DNA of 30,154 nucleotides from a bacterium (GCA_004561555.1 SFVH01000018.1:1-30154), one strand, 5' to 3'; shown: positions 1-8,745, numbered from the stretch's first letter. Notes: generated by a model from the letters alone, not told the origin. Program-made: numbers and translations.

Positions 1-640
1 CCGGCTTCGAAATGACAACAAAGTTGGAAAGTGCCCAAAGAAACTTGTCAAGAAGTTTGTAATTGATGCCGTCTTTACCATTCGGGTCCTTACAGAAGGT
101 CAAATTGAAATGAGAAACAACTTCTTGTAACACTTTGCGGAAGCGATCATAATCTTTAAGGTCCTCTTTTTTGTCAAACAAGTCTGGCATAGCGCATTGA
201 CGCAAGCAACACAGCAATTCACAAACAAAACTGTCGTAAATCGGAAAATCTAAATGGTTGTGCCAATTAGCATACTTTGTGGCGAAAGAGTAGTTATTTC
301 TAACGACAAAACCACAAATCGCTTTGACTACATCGTCCTCTCCTGCCGACAACCAAGCATCAATTAGAGCATGATTCTTGACAATCTGTTTAGCAATCTT
401 AGCTAGTTCGTCACTTGGGACGCGAGTGCTGTAGAAATCGTTAAGAACAGTGCACTTCAAATAGACCGCATCAAAATCGGCATTCGAACTTGCTCTGAAC
501 AAACGTTCCAGGATTCTATCCCTGTCGGGGAAATAAGTTGAATACTTTCCGGCATCAAGCCTTTTCAAAATAGCTTTCGCCTGCGAATCACTTAAATACG
601 AAATCAATTGCGTGCAATTGCAAGACGCCTCATTTTTAAT
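1..640 (-). CDS. Hypothetical protein, 3' end outside the window, start uncertain
   Basis: An open minus-strand frame runs from a stop codon at 641-643 to the left edge, giving over 200 residues of normal-looking protein without a stop. It contains no ATG near its 5' end. Candidate starts are TTG at 605-607 or ATT at 638-640. An ATG at 631-633 lies one frame away and closes after nine codons. The protein is mostly helical, with a conserved-looking stretch (SFATKYANWHN, then PIYDSFV) resembling the helix-hairpin-helix part of OGG-fold DNA glycosylase-like proteins. That link is from memory and weak. A TAAATTTG box at 705-712 on the minus strand matches the Bacteroidetes -7 element but lacks a properly spaced -33 element. 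No function is assigned. Confidence 0.6.
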   Translation of the reverse strand, partial: MKNEASCNCTQLISYLSDSQAKAILKRLDAGKYSTYFPDRDRILERLFRASSNADFDAVYLKCTVLNDFYSTRVPSDELAKIAKQIVKNHALIDAWLSAGEDDVVKAICGFVVRNNYSFATKYANWHNHLDFPIYDSFVCELLCCLRQCAMPDLFDKKEDLKDYDRFRKVLQEVVSHFNLTFCKDPNGKDGINYKLLDKFLWALSNFVVISKP

Positions 641-777
641 TTATTTCATATGTATTTATAATAAATTAAGACATAGGTGAATAATCTCCCTTGAATGATT
701 TGTGCAAATTTAATAATTATAGCCAAAGTATTCACCCACCACCGGTTAAATTGTGTTAATCTTTAAATGATTGTATA

Positions 778-889
778 GCAAAGTCTCCGACTTAGCATTC
801 TGACAATGAGCAAAATCTATGCAATTTAGCTCATTGTTGGTTTATGGGGTATCGTCTGTCCCCACCTAGCCGCAAGCGTCATGGTGGGG
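778..889. repeat. Hairpin repeat block, copy A
   Basis: This is the first copy of a block repeated at 1280-1387. It starts with the mini-palindrome aagtc-tcc-gactt. Then comes a 9-bp stem acaatgagc/gctcattgt (803-811 with 829-837) around a 17-nt loop. It ends in a stem formed by ccccacc and ggtgggg. The 35-nt stretch 803-837 is identical in both copies, while the sequence joining the stems varies. Confidence 0.85.
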
Positions 890-979
890 GCGTCAAGGTG
901 GTTAATGAATGAGAGAATCGGCAAATCTGCGACCACCACCGAGCATCTCCGAAGCTCGAGATATTGGGGATGCCGAGTT

Positions 980-1015
980 CCTCACGCTAAGCACTCTCCG
1001 AGGCTGAGCGTGAGG
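980..1015. repeat. Inverted repeat, 9-bp stem
   Basis: cctcacgct (980-988) pairs perfectly with agcgtgagg (1007-1015) around an 18-nt loop that includes a CTCCGAGG motif. It is one of several stems packed between the two larger hairpin blocks. Confidence 0.75.
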
Positions 1016-1047
1016 TTTACCACAACCGGCGCGTCTCCGACGCTCCC

Positions 1048-1080
1048 CATCTACATAGTACCTTCGGCACAATGTAGATG
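1048..1080. repeat. Inverted repeat, 9-bp stem
   Basis: catctacat (1048-1056) pairs perfectly with atgtagatg (1072-1080) across a 15-nt loop. It lies directly before the first 100-nt repeat and has no T-run, so it is not a typical intrinsic terminator. Confidence 0.75.
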
Positions 1081-1085
1081 CTCGT

Positions 1086-1185
1086 TCGCACCGAGGCGCG
1101 ACCCTACGTTTGCCACGTATTCCCCTAATACTCAAACCTTTGTTCTACACGTCCATACCCGGTCGCACCGAGGCGCGACCCTACG
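1086..1185. repeat. 100-nt direct repeat, copy 1
   Basis: This copy matches 1461-1560 with about four differences over 100 nt. Each copy begins and ends with the motif tcgcaccgaggcgcgaccc (1086-1108 and 1163-1185 here). With its flanking bases the second motif can fold as ggtcgc-8 nt-gcgacc. The middle part is not palindromic. Confidence 0.85.
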
Positions 1186-1230
1186 ACCGAATGGTGTTTT
1201 CTGCGATTTATTATGTTGAAAATAAGTAGA

Positions 1231-1258
1231 GTAGGGTCGCGGCTTGCTGCGACCCTAC
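1231..1258. repeat. Perfect 10-bp inverted repeat related to the 100-nt repeats
   Basis: gtagggtcgc (1231-1240) pairs with gcgaccctac (1249-1258) around an 8-nt loop. Stem sequence and loop length match the gcgaccc hairpins at the ends of the 100-nt repeats, so this is probably another member of the same palindromic family. Confidence 0.8.
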
Positions 1259-1279
1259 CAGGCGATAGTTTTTCGTTTT

Positions 1280-1387
1280 GCAAAGTCTCCGACTTAGCAC
1301 GGACAATGAGCAAAATCTATGCAATTTAGCTCATTGTTTTATCGGAGGTGCTGCTGTCCCCACCTAGCCGCAAGCGGCAAGGTGGGG
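1280..1387. repeat. Hairpin repeat block, copy B
   Basis: This is the second copy of the block at 778-889. The mini-palindrome is at 1283-1295 and the acaatgagc/gctcattgt stem at 1303-1311 with 1329-1337. The terminal hairpin at 1358-1387 is stronger than in copy A: an 8-bp outer stem, one mismatch, a 5-bp inner stem gccgc/gcggc and a 2-nt loop. Confidence 0.85.
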
Positions 1388-1460
1388 TTAAACGAGTGCC
1401 GCAAGCTCTCCAAGCTTGCATCTTGACGTTAAACCAATTGGCTTCCACTCGCCTACCCGG

Positions 1461-1560
1461 TCGCACCGAGGCGCGACCCTACGTTTGCCACGTATTCCCC
1501 TAATACTCAAACCTTTGTTCTACACGTCCTTACCCGGTCGCACAGAAGCGCGACCCTACA
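1461..1560. repeat. 100-nt direct repeat, copy 2
   Basis: This is the second copy of 1086-1185, 375 nt away. It has one change in the middle (ccttac for ccatac) and changes in the last terminal motif (cacagaagcg for caccgaggcg). The terminal motif copies are at 1461-1483 and 1538-1560. Confidence 0.85.
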
Positions 1561-1623
1561 GACACCACATTATCAATACATTAACCGCGCCGCAGACGCC
1601 AAATAACCGCATCAGCAGTCCTC

Positions 1624-1644
1624 TTACCTCTTACCTCTTACCTC
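1624..1644. repeat. Tandem repeat, ttacctc x3
   Basis: Three exact copies of the 7-mer ttacctc, preceded by a partial unit ending in cctc. It is a short tract that could vary in copy number. Confidence 0.8.
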
Positions 1645-1674
1645 GCCGTAGGCGTTATCTCTCCTCTTTTACAC

Positions 1675-1711
1675 AAAAAAAACAGAGGGCGCTGATGCAC
1701 CCTCTGTTTTT
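1675..1711. terminator. Bidirectional intrinsic terminator after the GH97 gene
   Basis: The stem aacagaggg (1681-1689) pairs with ccctctgtt (1700-1708) around a 10-nt loop, with an A-run on the left and a T-run on the right. On the minus strand it gives a U8 tail about 50 nt after the GH97 stop codon. It could also stop plus-strand reading. Confidence 0.85.
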
Positions 1712-1758
1712 GCTGACTTTCGATGGGGAAAGTCTTCGCGTGTTGCGCTTTTCGCGCT

Positions 1759-4700
1759 CTATCTGACAATCACTTTTTCAATCTTGTTGCCGGCTTTGAC
1801 GATGTAGAATCCGGGAGCAACGTAAGTGGTTTCGGCACGGGATGTGGTCGAAATGCCACTCATCGACGTGATGGTGTAGGTGTCGACGCCAGTCACTTTG
1901 ATGAATCCTGCGCCGCTGCGGATGTCGATGTCGTTGTGCGACTCGATTTTGTCGACTGCGGTTGCACTTTTCATCATAATCATTCGCATTGCGCCGTTGT
2001 CGACTTCGACTACCAGACTGTAGAACGGACCTAATTGCGGGTTGAGGAAAGTTCTTCCGGTAAACGACTTGTCGGTGCTGATTGCGCTGTAGTCGTCTCC
2101 ACTGATGTATTCTTCGCCTTGCTTGCCGTGCATAAGCATAATGCCATCTTTCTCGACGAGCAATTGCGGCCAATCGCCCACGGTACCGATATTCCACGCG
2201 GGAACGAAGTTGGCAACGTGATATTCGGTAGTTCCGCAGTAGCCGAGTTCGAGTTTCATACCGTTGTAGGTTGTGTCGGCGGCGCGACCGTTGACGAGTC
2301 GGATTTTGAAGCCTTCATAGTCTTCGGTGTCAGCGTCGTAGAGCAATACGGTGTTGATGCCCAAGTCGACGATGATGTTATATGTGCCGGAAGGTCCGTT
2401 ATAAAATACTTCTTTTTCGTTTTTCAGATTTGTGGTCAAAAAGCCGGGGACAAAAGACTCAAGGTTTCCCCAACGGTCAATTTTGACAGTATTCCAAGAC
2501 ACATGATTATCAAGCCTTGGAAGAATCGAAGTGAAATTAAAGTAACTCGTGTTAGAATCCATGTCCGGCTTTAACACTATCCCCTTCGCTGCATATTGTA
2601 AAGGAGCGACACGGGTAAGAACTTTTGTTTCGTCAAAAAGGTTCCAGTTGCAGACAAATCGTTCGTCAATAGACTTATTCTGAACGAGATATAAGATATT
2701 AGGTTCATCGCCAAGAGTAATGCTATTATTCACGAGGTCGATTGTAGCATAATACTTACCTGCACCGGCAAGTTTGAAACAAGCAGAAGTGTTAAGCAAT
2801 GCGCTACCGCAATAAGTAGACTGATTAAGGGCTATAGTTTCATCGTTGACAGTACCACAATACTTGAAATTAGCATTTGTAGCGTCGTCAGGATTATTTG
2901 TGAAATAGAAAGAGCCGTCGTCGGTAGAGCCATCTTCATAGTTTATCGTAACATAGTAAATGCCATTACCTGCGTTATAACATTTAATCAAGTCGTCACC
3001 CGATGTATCGAACGTTCTGTAGTTCACATTACCAACAAGATAGAGATTCTCCGGATAAGATTGGACAGTCGACAAATACATCCTATTGTCGGACGGAGAC
3101 AAGACAATGTCATAAACGCCATGATTAGTGAACGACGAATTTGCCGCGCCAAACTCTCTGTTTAATCTAATATCGGAATTTGGAGTTATGAAATGGTTGT
3201 CGTCCGACATCATACTACCAAAGTAGTTATCCAGGATACAGCCTGCCGCGCCTGTCGGCGATGCCACAAAACGGTACCAACCTTGATTGTATGTACCTTC
3301 TTTTACAATATGAACATTATTGAATACATATTCGCCGTTACTATTTCTTACGGCAGGTTGCGATGCATCGTTGAGGTCCCACGTTCCCTGCACGTTTGTC
3401 GAGTGAACGAAATAGATTACGTCGGGCAGTTCGGTTGTGCTTGCTTCTCTGACGCTGATAGTGCTATTGTTAGTATCGATAGTTGCATAATACATCGTAT
3501 TAGCCTTTGGCAAAGAGAAATTGAAAGAACCTTCCGAAGGCAAAGAAATAAACTTACTCGGAGTTCCCGGTTGTAGAGTTTTCACAGCGTTGCATGCGCC
3601 ATAGCGATTTGCCATCACTGTTGCATTGTCGCCGAGGGTGGACGAGAAAGTGAACGAATTGCGGTTTGCCACATCGCTTGTCCAGAGATTTACGTAGAAT
3701 ATTCCGTTGCCTGCGTTGTAGCATTTGAATACGTCCGATGCCGTGTAAGAGTCTTTCCACGACTGCGAGTCGAAGACAGAACCAACAACGTAAAGGTTGT
3801 CGGGAATGTCGGTATTGGTATCAGCAATTTGCTTGGCGCTTACGGTAATGCGGTCGATATCCGGCGACCAACCGCTGGTAGGAGCAACGAGAGCGAATGT
3901 GTTAGCTGAACCGGCATTGAAAGCCACATCGCGACGTACCCAAGAGCCATTTGCCATAGAATAGCTGGTGGAATTGCCCTTGAATTCAATAGAACCGAGG
4001 TCGCTACCATTTACTTGATAGTTGGCATAGCGGGTATCGTTTGTGGTATAATAAATAGTGACTGTATAGATTCCATCTTCAGGAACACTAATACCTTTGA
4101 ATGTGATTTTGCGACCTAAGCCTAAACCACCAACCTTTTTTCCTCCTGAAGTATAAATAGCTTCATCCGAAGAAACAGTCAATCCACTGCTGAGTTCGTT
4201 AGCCGACGATTCAGCCTCGTACGTGGTTTCGGCAATCGGCATTTCGAGATTGGCATTTTCAGTAATCTGCACGAGGAAACCTCCGTTTTCTATTTCGTTA
4301 AGCGACAATGTAGAAGCAGAAGTAACAGTCTGTTTTTCAACAACAATTTTGTTGCGAGTATCCCCGTCTCGATAGATGTATGCCGTATATGTCTTACCTG
4401 CGGACAAAAGTTGCGAGAGGTTGACGTTAGCCGTGCGAGCCGACACGGTCAGTCCGGCGAGCCACCAGTCGTTGCCTTTGCGTCGAGCAATTGTAAGATA
4501 TTGAGAGACAGCACCCTCGAGCAGTCTGCTCTCATCCCAAGCCACAGGAACGCGTTTCAGAATCACAGACGGTCCATAAGGCAAAAGGTTTTGATATGAC
4601 TCACAAACGTGAAGAAGACCGTTTTCGTATGCAACGCTTAATCCAAGATTCTGAGCAAATGAATATCTCTGATTCAAACGACCATTTATTGAAGCAAAGT

Positions 4701-7323
4701 CGACCGGAGTAAAGTCAGCCGTACCGACAACATTTCTGGTAAGAATTGAGTTAATATTATGTTGAGCAGTCATATACTTAGCATCCGCCCAGAAGTTATT
4801 TTCGCCACCCAAAATACCTTCGTAAGAGAAAAGGTGAGGATATGTGCGGCGCAATCCGGAAGGTCGTGTACAGCCGTGGAAGTTTACGTGCATCTTATAT
4901 TTTGCAGTTAGCTTAAGCAGCAACTCCATACGTTCCATCGTTTCGCGCGAGTCGTCTTCCCAGAAGTCGATTTTAACACCTTCAACACCCCATTGTTTCC
5001 AAGTACGAAGGGTTGATTCCATATTCTCGAAAGAGAAACTTGTACTTTCGGAAAGTTTTGCTGTCATCCACAAAATAACTTTAAGACCCTTAGAGTGTGC
5101 GTAATTAATCGTGTTCTGAATATCATATTCACTCCAACCGCCATCAATAAGGATATATTTCCAGCCCATTTTGGCAGCCATATCGGCATATTTTTCATCA
5201 GCTTCATATCTTGTAAGAGGTGCGTAAGTGCCACCATCGACACCACCCCAGTCCCAAGAAGCGACACCGGGCTCCATCCACGACAGGTCGGTCATTTCGG
5301 TAGGCTTACAAAGGTTTTCTTGCATCGTAGAAGCAAAAATCGTGGGCAAATCGCCGATTTGGAGCGTGCGCCATGGCGTTTGCAACGGCAGTTTGACGGT
5401 GAGATTGTTTTTACCGTCTACTTTGTGGGTTTGATAACTATCGCCGGCATGTTGCCACATCATACATCCCGTCGGCGACGAATATGCCTTGAGCAACGAT
5501 AGAGAGTAGGTCCCGATATTTTCCGCTTCAGACATCAAAATATGTTGGCTACCACTTCCAATCATTACGGGAGAATTGAAACGCGGGTCGGAGGCGTCGG
5601 TCACTGCTGTATTCCAGTCGGTATATTCTCCATAAACACCGTATTTGCCATAGTATGATTCGTATGGGAAGTTAGGAGTATTTCTCTTGCTCGCAAATTT
5701 CTGTCCAAGAAGATACTTGTAATTTGCAGGATAGACGGCAGAAGCCTCGTCTTTGATAATGATGCTCGACTTGCCGTCTTGGCTCGGGATTACATAGCGG
5801 AACGCAACGCCATCGTCCGATACGCGGAACACAATATCGAAGGGTTGTCCTGCTACAGTTTGCAAGTGAATTGTCAATTCGTTGGCATTATTGACGTAGG
5901 TACTCTTCTTGCCGGTAGGCAAGGTGTATGTTTCGTTGATTTGACGTGTTTCAGCACCAATAATTGACAAGTATTGAGTGTAGTCGACAGCATCGGAAAC
6001 GAGACCGAGCGGCGACTTGTTGATTACCCATTCGTTGTTGCTGATTACCTTATAATAAGGCTTGCCGTTTTCTATGGTCGACACCAAACCCACTTTTCCG
6101 TTCGGCGACCACACTTCGTTTGTTGGGTTTACCTTTGGAGCATCGGAATTGGCAAACGGCGTGGTTTGCAAGAGCATAGTTTGGTTGTCGAGGCTAATGC
6201 GGGCATAAAGAGGCACGCAGGAGTAGTTAGCCGGCAGTGCATAACTCGAGATTACATTGTAGACATCGGCACGGCAAAGCACGTTCGAGCCAACTGTAAT
6301 AGGTTGGTTGCTTGCAAACCCGGCATAGCGATGATTGTCGGATTCGGAGATGTTGCCGTTTGAACGAGAGATAAAAGAAAATGATACGCCGTTCGGATGC
6401 GCATTGGGCACAAATGTTGCGTAATAGCATTTCTCCGACTCCACATACTTGATTTTTTCGCCGCTGCCGCGTTGGTCCCACGTCATACCGTTAACGGCAC
6501 CAACGAGGTATAAATCCGGGTGCGTCGGTTTTATCGACAGTTCTTTGGTTTGTCGGTTGAATGAGACGTCGAATGTGCCTTCTTTTTGGGTGAAGAGCGG
6601 CATTTCGGCGCCCGACGTTAGTTTCGTCGTACCGTTTTCAAGTTGTATTGAACTTGCCAGACCATAGCGCTCGGCATTAATTACCGACCATTGGTTGCCG
6701 TTGGCGGCTGAAACGAAGTAGTAGCATCTCTGCGAGGCGCCGGACGCCTCAAACTTCATCGGCAACTCCGAGCCCGAATATTGCTGCGAAGTGCCAACTC
6801 GATTGAGTTGCACGGAAATGTCCTGCGGGGTGCCGTCTGACATATTTCGGAGCAGGTACATCACGTCGGGTATGTAACTGTTGTCGACCGAAATCGTACC
6901 GGCTGCCAAGTCGATTGAGAGCATATAACTGCCGGCTACGTCGGGCAGAGCATAGTCGCTAAACGCACCTGAGTTAGCTCCCACTATCCCTGCTATCAAA
7001 GGCTTACTTTGACCGTTAGATAAACGTACAATCGTCGATTCAGGCGCGCCATACACTTTGCGGTTGGTCACATTGTCGCCTAATGACTCAGTGAGCAGGA
7101 AGTTGCCGTAGTACTTTTCGGAGTTGTTGCCGTTAGGGTTCATTACTCGGAAAACCAACGCTTGGTACTTGCCGTTTCCGAGGTTAGTACATTTTACGGC
7201 ATTGTTATAACTCCAGTTCATGTCGCTGATGTTTCCTACAACCCACAAATCGGTTGGATAGGCTGCTATGACAGATAGCGAGCCTAATAGGACGGTTACT
7301 AAAAATGAAAATAGTCTACACAT
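1759..7323 (-). CDS. Secreted multi-module GH97 glycosidase with CBM35-like domain and C-terminal sorting tail
   Basis: A predicted 1854-residue protein from ATG at 7321-7323. That start puts a signal peptide (MCRLFSFLVTVLLGS, ending near AAYP) at the N-terminus; an upstream in-frame ATG at 7416 would add 31 charged residues and is unlikely. Residues about 20-395 hold three beta-rich modules opening with a DLYLVG-like strand. The GH97 region spans about 400-1030. GVKID places the probable nucleophile at Asp786, and SYEG the acid/base at Glu835. An Asp after GVKI/V is seen in retaining GH97 enzymes such as alpha-galactosidases; inverting SusB-type enzymes lack it. A CBM35/CBM6-like domain follows (about 1035-1165), then four more modules (about 1170-1780). 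The tail (GFYIVKAG, then KVIVR) resembles a type IX sorting domain. Substrate is inferred only as an alpha-galactoside or similar. No SusC/SusD pair is adjacent. Confidence 0.9.
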   Translation of the reverse strand: MCRLFSFLVTVLLGSLSVIAAYPTDLWVVGNISDMNWSYNNAVKCTNLGNGKYQALVFRVMNPNGNNSEKYYGNFLLTESLGDNVTNRKVYGAPESTIVRLSNGQSKPLIAGIVGANSGAFSDYALPDVAGSYMLSIDLAAGTISVDNSYIPDVMYLLRNMSDGTPQDISVQLNRVGTSQQYSGSELPMKFEASGASQRCYYFVSAANGNQWSVINAERYGLASSIQLENGTTKLTSGAEMPLFTQKEGTFDVSFNRQTKELSIKPTHPDLYLVGAVNGMTWDQRGSGEKIKYVESEKCYYATFVPNAHPNGVSFSFISRSNGNISESDNHRYAGFASNQPITVGSNVLCRADVYNVISSYALPANYSCVPLYARISLDNQTMLLQTTPFANSDAPKVNPTNEVWSPNGKVGLVSTIENGKPYYKVISNNEWVINKSPLGLVSDAVDYTQYLSIIGAETRQINETYTLPTGKKSTYVNNANELTIHLQTVAGQPFDIVFRVSDDGVAFRYVIPSQDGKSSIIIKDEASAVYPANYKYLLGQKFASKRNTPNFPYESYYGKYGVYGEYTDWNTAVTDASDPRFNSPVMIGSGSQHILMSEAENIGTYSLSLLKAYSSPTGCMMWQHAGDSYQTHKVDGKNNLTVKLPLQTPWRTLQIGDLPTIFASTMQENLCKPTEMTDLSWMEPGVASWDWGGVDGGTYAPLTRYEADEKYADMAAKMGWKYILIDGGWSEYDIQNTINYAHSKGLKVILWMTAKLSESTSFSFENMESTLRTWKQWGVEGVKIDFWEDDSRETMERMELLLKLTAKYKMHVNFHGCTRPSGLRRTYPHLFSYEGILGGENNFWADAKYMTAQHNINSILTRNVVGTADFTPVDFASINGRLNQRYSFAQNLGLSVAYENGLLHVCESYQNLLPYGPSVILKRVPVAWDESRLLEGAVSQYLTIARRKGNDWWLAGLTVSARTANVNLSQLLSAGKTYTAYIYRDGDTRNKIVVEKQTVTSASTLSLNEIENGGFLVQITENANLEMPIAETTYEAESSANELSSGLTVSSDEAIYTSGGKKVGGLGLGRKITFKGISVPEDGIYTVTIYYTTNDTRYANYQVNGSDLGSIEFKGNSTSYSMANGSWVRRDVAFNAGSANTFALVAPTSGWSPDIDRITVSAKQIADTNTDIPDNLYVVGSVFDSQSWKDSYTASDVFKCYNAGNGIFYVNLWTSDVANRNSFTFSSTLGDNATVMANRYGACNAVKTLQPGTPSKFISLPSEGSFNFSLPKANTMYYATIDTNNSTISVREASTTELPDVIYFVHSTNVQGTWDLNDASQPAVRNSNGEYVFNNVHIVKEGTYNQGWYRFVASPTGAAGCILDNYFGSMMSDDNHFITPNSDIRLNREFGAANSSFTNHGVYDIVLSPSDNRMYLSTVQSYPENLYLVGNVNYRTFDTSGDDLIKCYNAGNGIYYVTINYEDGSTDDGSFYFTNNPDDATNANFKYCGTVNDETIALNQSTYCGSALLNTSACFKLAGAGKYYATIDLVNNSITLGDEPNILYLVQNKSIDERFVCNWNLFDETKVLTRVAPLQYAAKGIVLKPDMDSNTSYFNFTSILPRLDNHVSWNTVKIDRWGNLESFVPGFLTTNLKNEKEVFYNGPSGTYNIIVDLGINTVLLYDADTEDYEGFKIRLVNGRAADTTYNGMKLELGYCGTTEYHVANFVPAWNIGTVGDWPQLLVEKDGIMLMHGKQGEEYISGDDYSAISTDKSFTGRTFLNPQLGPFYSLVVEVDNGAMRMIMMKSATAVDKIESHNDIDIRSGAGFIKVTGVDTYTITSMSGISTTSRAETTYVAPGFYIVKAGNKIEKVIVR

Positions 7324-7413
7324 TTGTGTTCTTGGTTTAAGGATTGTATTAAATCTTTTAATAAGTGAATACTTTTTTTTTAAAAAAAAATTGTGTTGTG
7401 ATTGCAATAGATG

Positions 7414-7421
7414 CAAAAATA
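7414..7421 (-). promoter_or_regulatory. Possible -7 element for the GH97 gene
   Basis: TATTTTTG on the minus strand matches TAnnTTTG, about 90 nt upstream of the chosen start. No good TTG lies 19-21 nt further upstream, so support is partial. Confidence 0.35.
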
Positions 7422-7604
7422 GTACATTTAATTTATTTTACTGCATTTTTCAAGAAAAAATCGAACTCAATGGGCACGACGATTTGCATAATGAATTGCA
7501 ATTGGTAATTAGTGTGATGGTTGGCTTGAAAAATGTAACCAATGCAAGACACTTCCCGAATCCACTACCACAACCGAGCGTCACCCGGACTCCCCATATA
7601 ATGC

Positions 7605-8741
7605 TTAATATGCGATGGAATCTGCTATCTCATATAGATATCCGCTAACAGTGAAATACAAGTACACGCCGTCTTTTTTGACGATTGTCACCGTGTCGTT
7701 ATCGAATGTCGAGGCTTCCTCAAATTGGGGAATATACATTACTTCGCCGTCGCTGTTTTTATAGCCGTATAGTCCCGACTCGGAGTCGTAGTAAGGATAC
7801 AATCTTGGAGAATAAGTATCGGTGTCAGTATCTACGGCTACACTATCGGTTTCTTCATAATTATAATCGTAAGAACTTGACGAATCTTCCAAAGCACCAA
7901 TAATAAAGCCGACAATAAAGCATAGGAGTAAGAATCCCACGACGCACCCAATGACGATGAGCGCCGTGCGGTCTTTTTTCTTCTTGCGAGGCTGCGGAGT
8001 CGGCCGATAGCTGCCCTGACGCGGCGCTTGCTGTTGCGGTCGGGGCTGATTGTATGGTTTTTGCTGTGGTGCAAGGTTGATGAATTGCAACTTCTCGTGC
8101 CCGGGTACAAGTTCGACGTAAATGAAGATAAACATTGCGGGATTGAGTAAGCTGACGCAGCGCAATGAATATTGCCCGGGGTTCATAGGCAACTTTACGA
8201 TGTTGCCGGGCTGAATGTCGCACTTTTTCTCGCCGTCGATATACACGCTGCATGGCATATCAGCACTCAACTTCAACACAGCGCCCGTAGGCGACGCATG
8301 TTGCGGCTTGGCTGTAAGGAAACCCGATTTGAGTTTATCGTAGAAAGCATCGAAGTAGTAACTGTTGTATTTTGGACCCGACATTTCTGCGACCAAGCGA
8401 ATGTCGTCGGGCAGATTGTCGGGGAACTCAAATCCATCGAGGAGCACGGGCACAATGTTCTTTTTCAGTTCGATAGCCTTAGCCAATTCGCGTCGAAGCC
8501 AATCTTTTTCTAATGGTGTACTACCATCGACAGTGCGGTTGAATGCTCCACGGTTGAGAACGATGACGAAATCTTTACATTCGGCAATACGGTTCTCAAG
8601 TTCTTGTGTCCACAAGCCGTTGCGGAGAGTGTCGATGTCGAAACTCACCGTGAACCCATCATGAACAAGCAGGTCGTATAAATGTTTTGCCGTTTCGTAG
8701 CCACCGGCACGGCGGTAGCTGATAAATATATCGTATGCCAT
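7605..8741 (-). CDS. Membrane-anchored TIR-domain protein with PEGA-like and WG-repeat-like regions
   Basis: 378 residues. The TIR domain covers about 1-140, with box 1 DIFISYRR at 4-11 and WLRREL at 81-86. Glu85 sits where NAD-cleaving TIR domains carry their catalytic Glu, so NADase activity is possible but not shown. Residues about 155-223 look like a PEGA-type beta domain (SVYIDGEKK, GQYSLRC). A Pro/Gln-rich linker and a basic patch (PRKKKKDR) come before one transmembrane helix at about 259-283. By the positive-inside rule the TIR part is cytoplasmic. The outer tail has an acidic stretch and a WG/KWG-repeat-like segment (GLYGYKNSDGE, then KDGVYLYF) ending the protein. It starts 4 nt after the channel-like gene's stop and is the last gene of the operon. 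The likely role is the effector or signalling output of a stress or defence system. Confidence 0.85.
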   Translation of the reverse strand: MAYDIFISYRRAGGYETAKHLYDLLVHDGFTVSFDIDTLRNGLWTQELENRIAECKDFVIVLNRGAFNRTVDGSTPLEKDWLRRELAKAIELKKNIVPVLLDGFEFPDNLPDDIRLVAEMSGPKYNSYYFDAFYDKLKSGFLTAKPQHASPTGAVLKLSADMPCSVYIDGEKKCDIQPGNIVKLPMNPGQYSLRCVSLLNPAMFIFIYVELVPGHEKLQFINLAPQQKPYNQPRPQQQAPRQGSYRPTPQPRKKKKDRTALIVIGCVVGFLLLCFIVGFIIGALEDSSSSYDYNYEETDSVAVDTDTDTYSPRLYPYYDSESGLYGYKNSDGEVMYIPQFEEASTFDNDTVTIVKKDGVYLYFTVSGYLYEIADSIAY

Positions 8742-8745
8742 AGTC

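Larger units (their letters stand above)
641..1758. other. Non-coding island rich in palindromes and direct repeats
   Basis: These 1.1 kb lie between the GH97 gene and the left-edge gene. I see no credible protein here: open frames in both strands run through repeats and have low-complexity, Arg/Pro-rich translations. It holds two copies of a roughly 110-nt hairpin block, two copies of a 100-nt repeat, several further perfect stems, and a 7-nt tandem repeat. A terminator lies at its right end. Short palindromes of the form NNGTC-TCC-GACNN recur at 781-793, 1031-1043 and 1283-1295. The composition differs from neighbouring genes. It may be a cluster of REP-like elements or a source of structured RNA. 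Confidence 0.7.

Noticed and set aside
881..1313. Overlapping open frames on both strands inside the repeat island
   Set aside because: They run through palindromes and repeats, give Arg/Pro/Ser-rich translations and match no family.
1086..1560. CRISPR-like spaced repeats
   Set aside because: There are only four motif copies with unequal spacing, the spacer between paired motifs is itself repeated, and no cas genes are in the window.
7324..7416. N-terminal extension of the GH97 protein by 31 residues
   Set aside because: The extension is charged and would bury the signal peptide; the downstream Met begins a typical secretion signal.
7421..7604. Terminator after the TIR gene
   Set aside because: No stem followed by a T-run was found on the minus strand, so none is reported.
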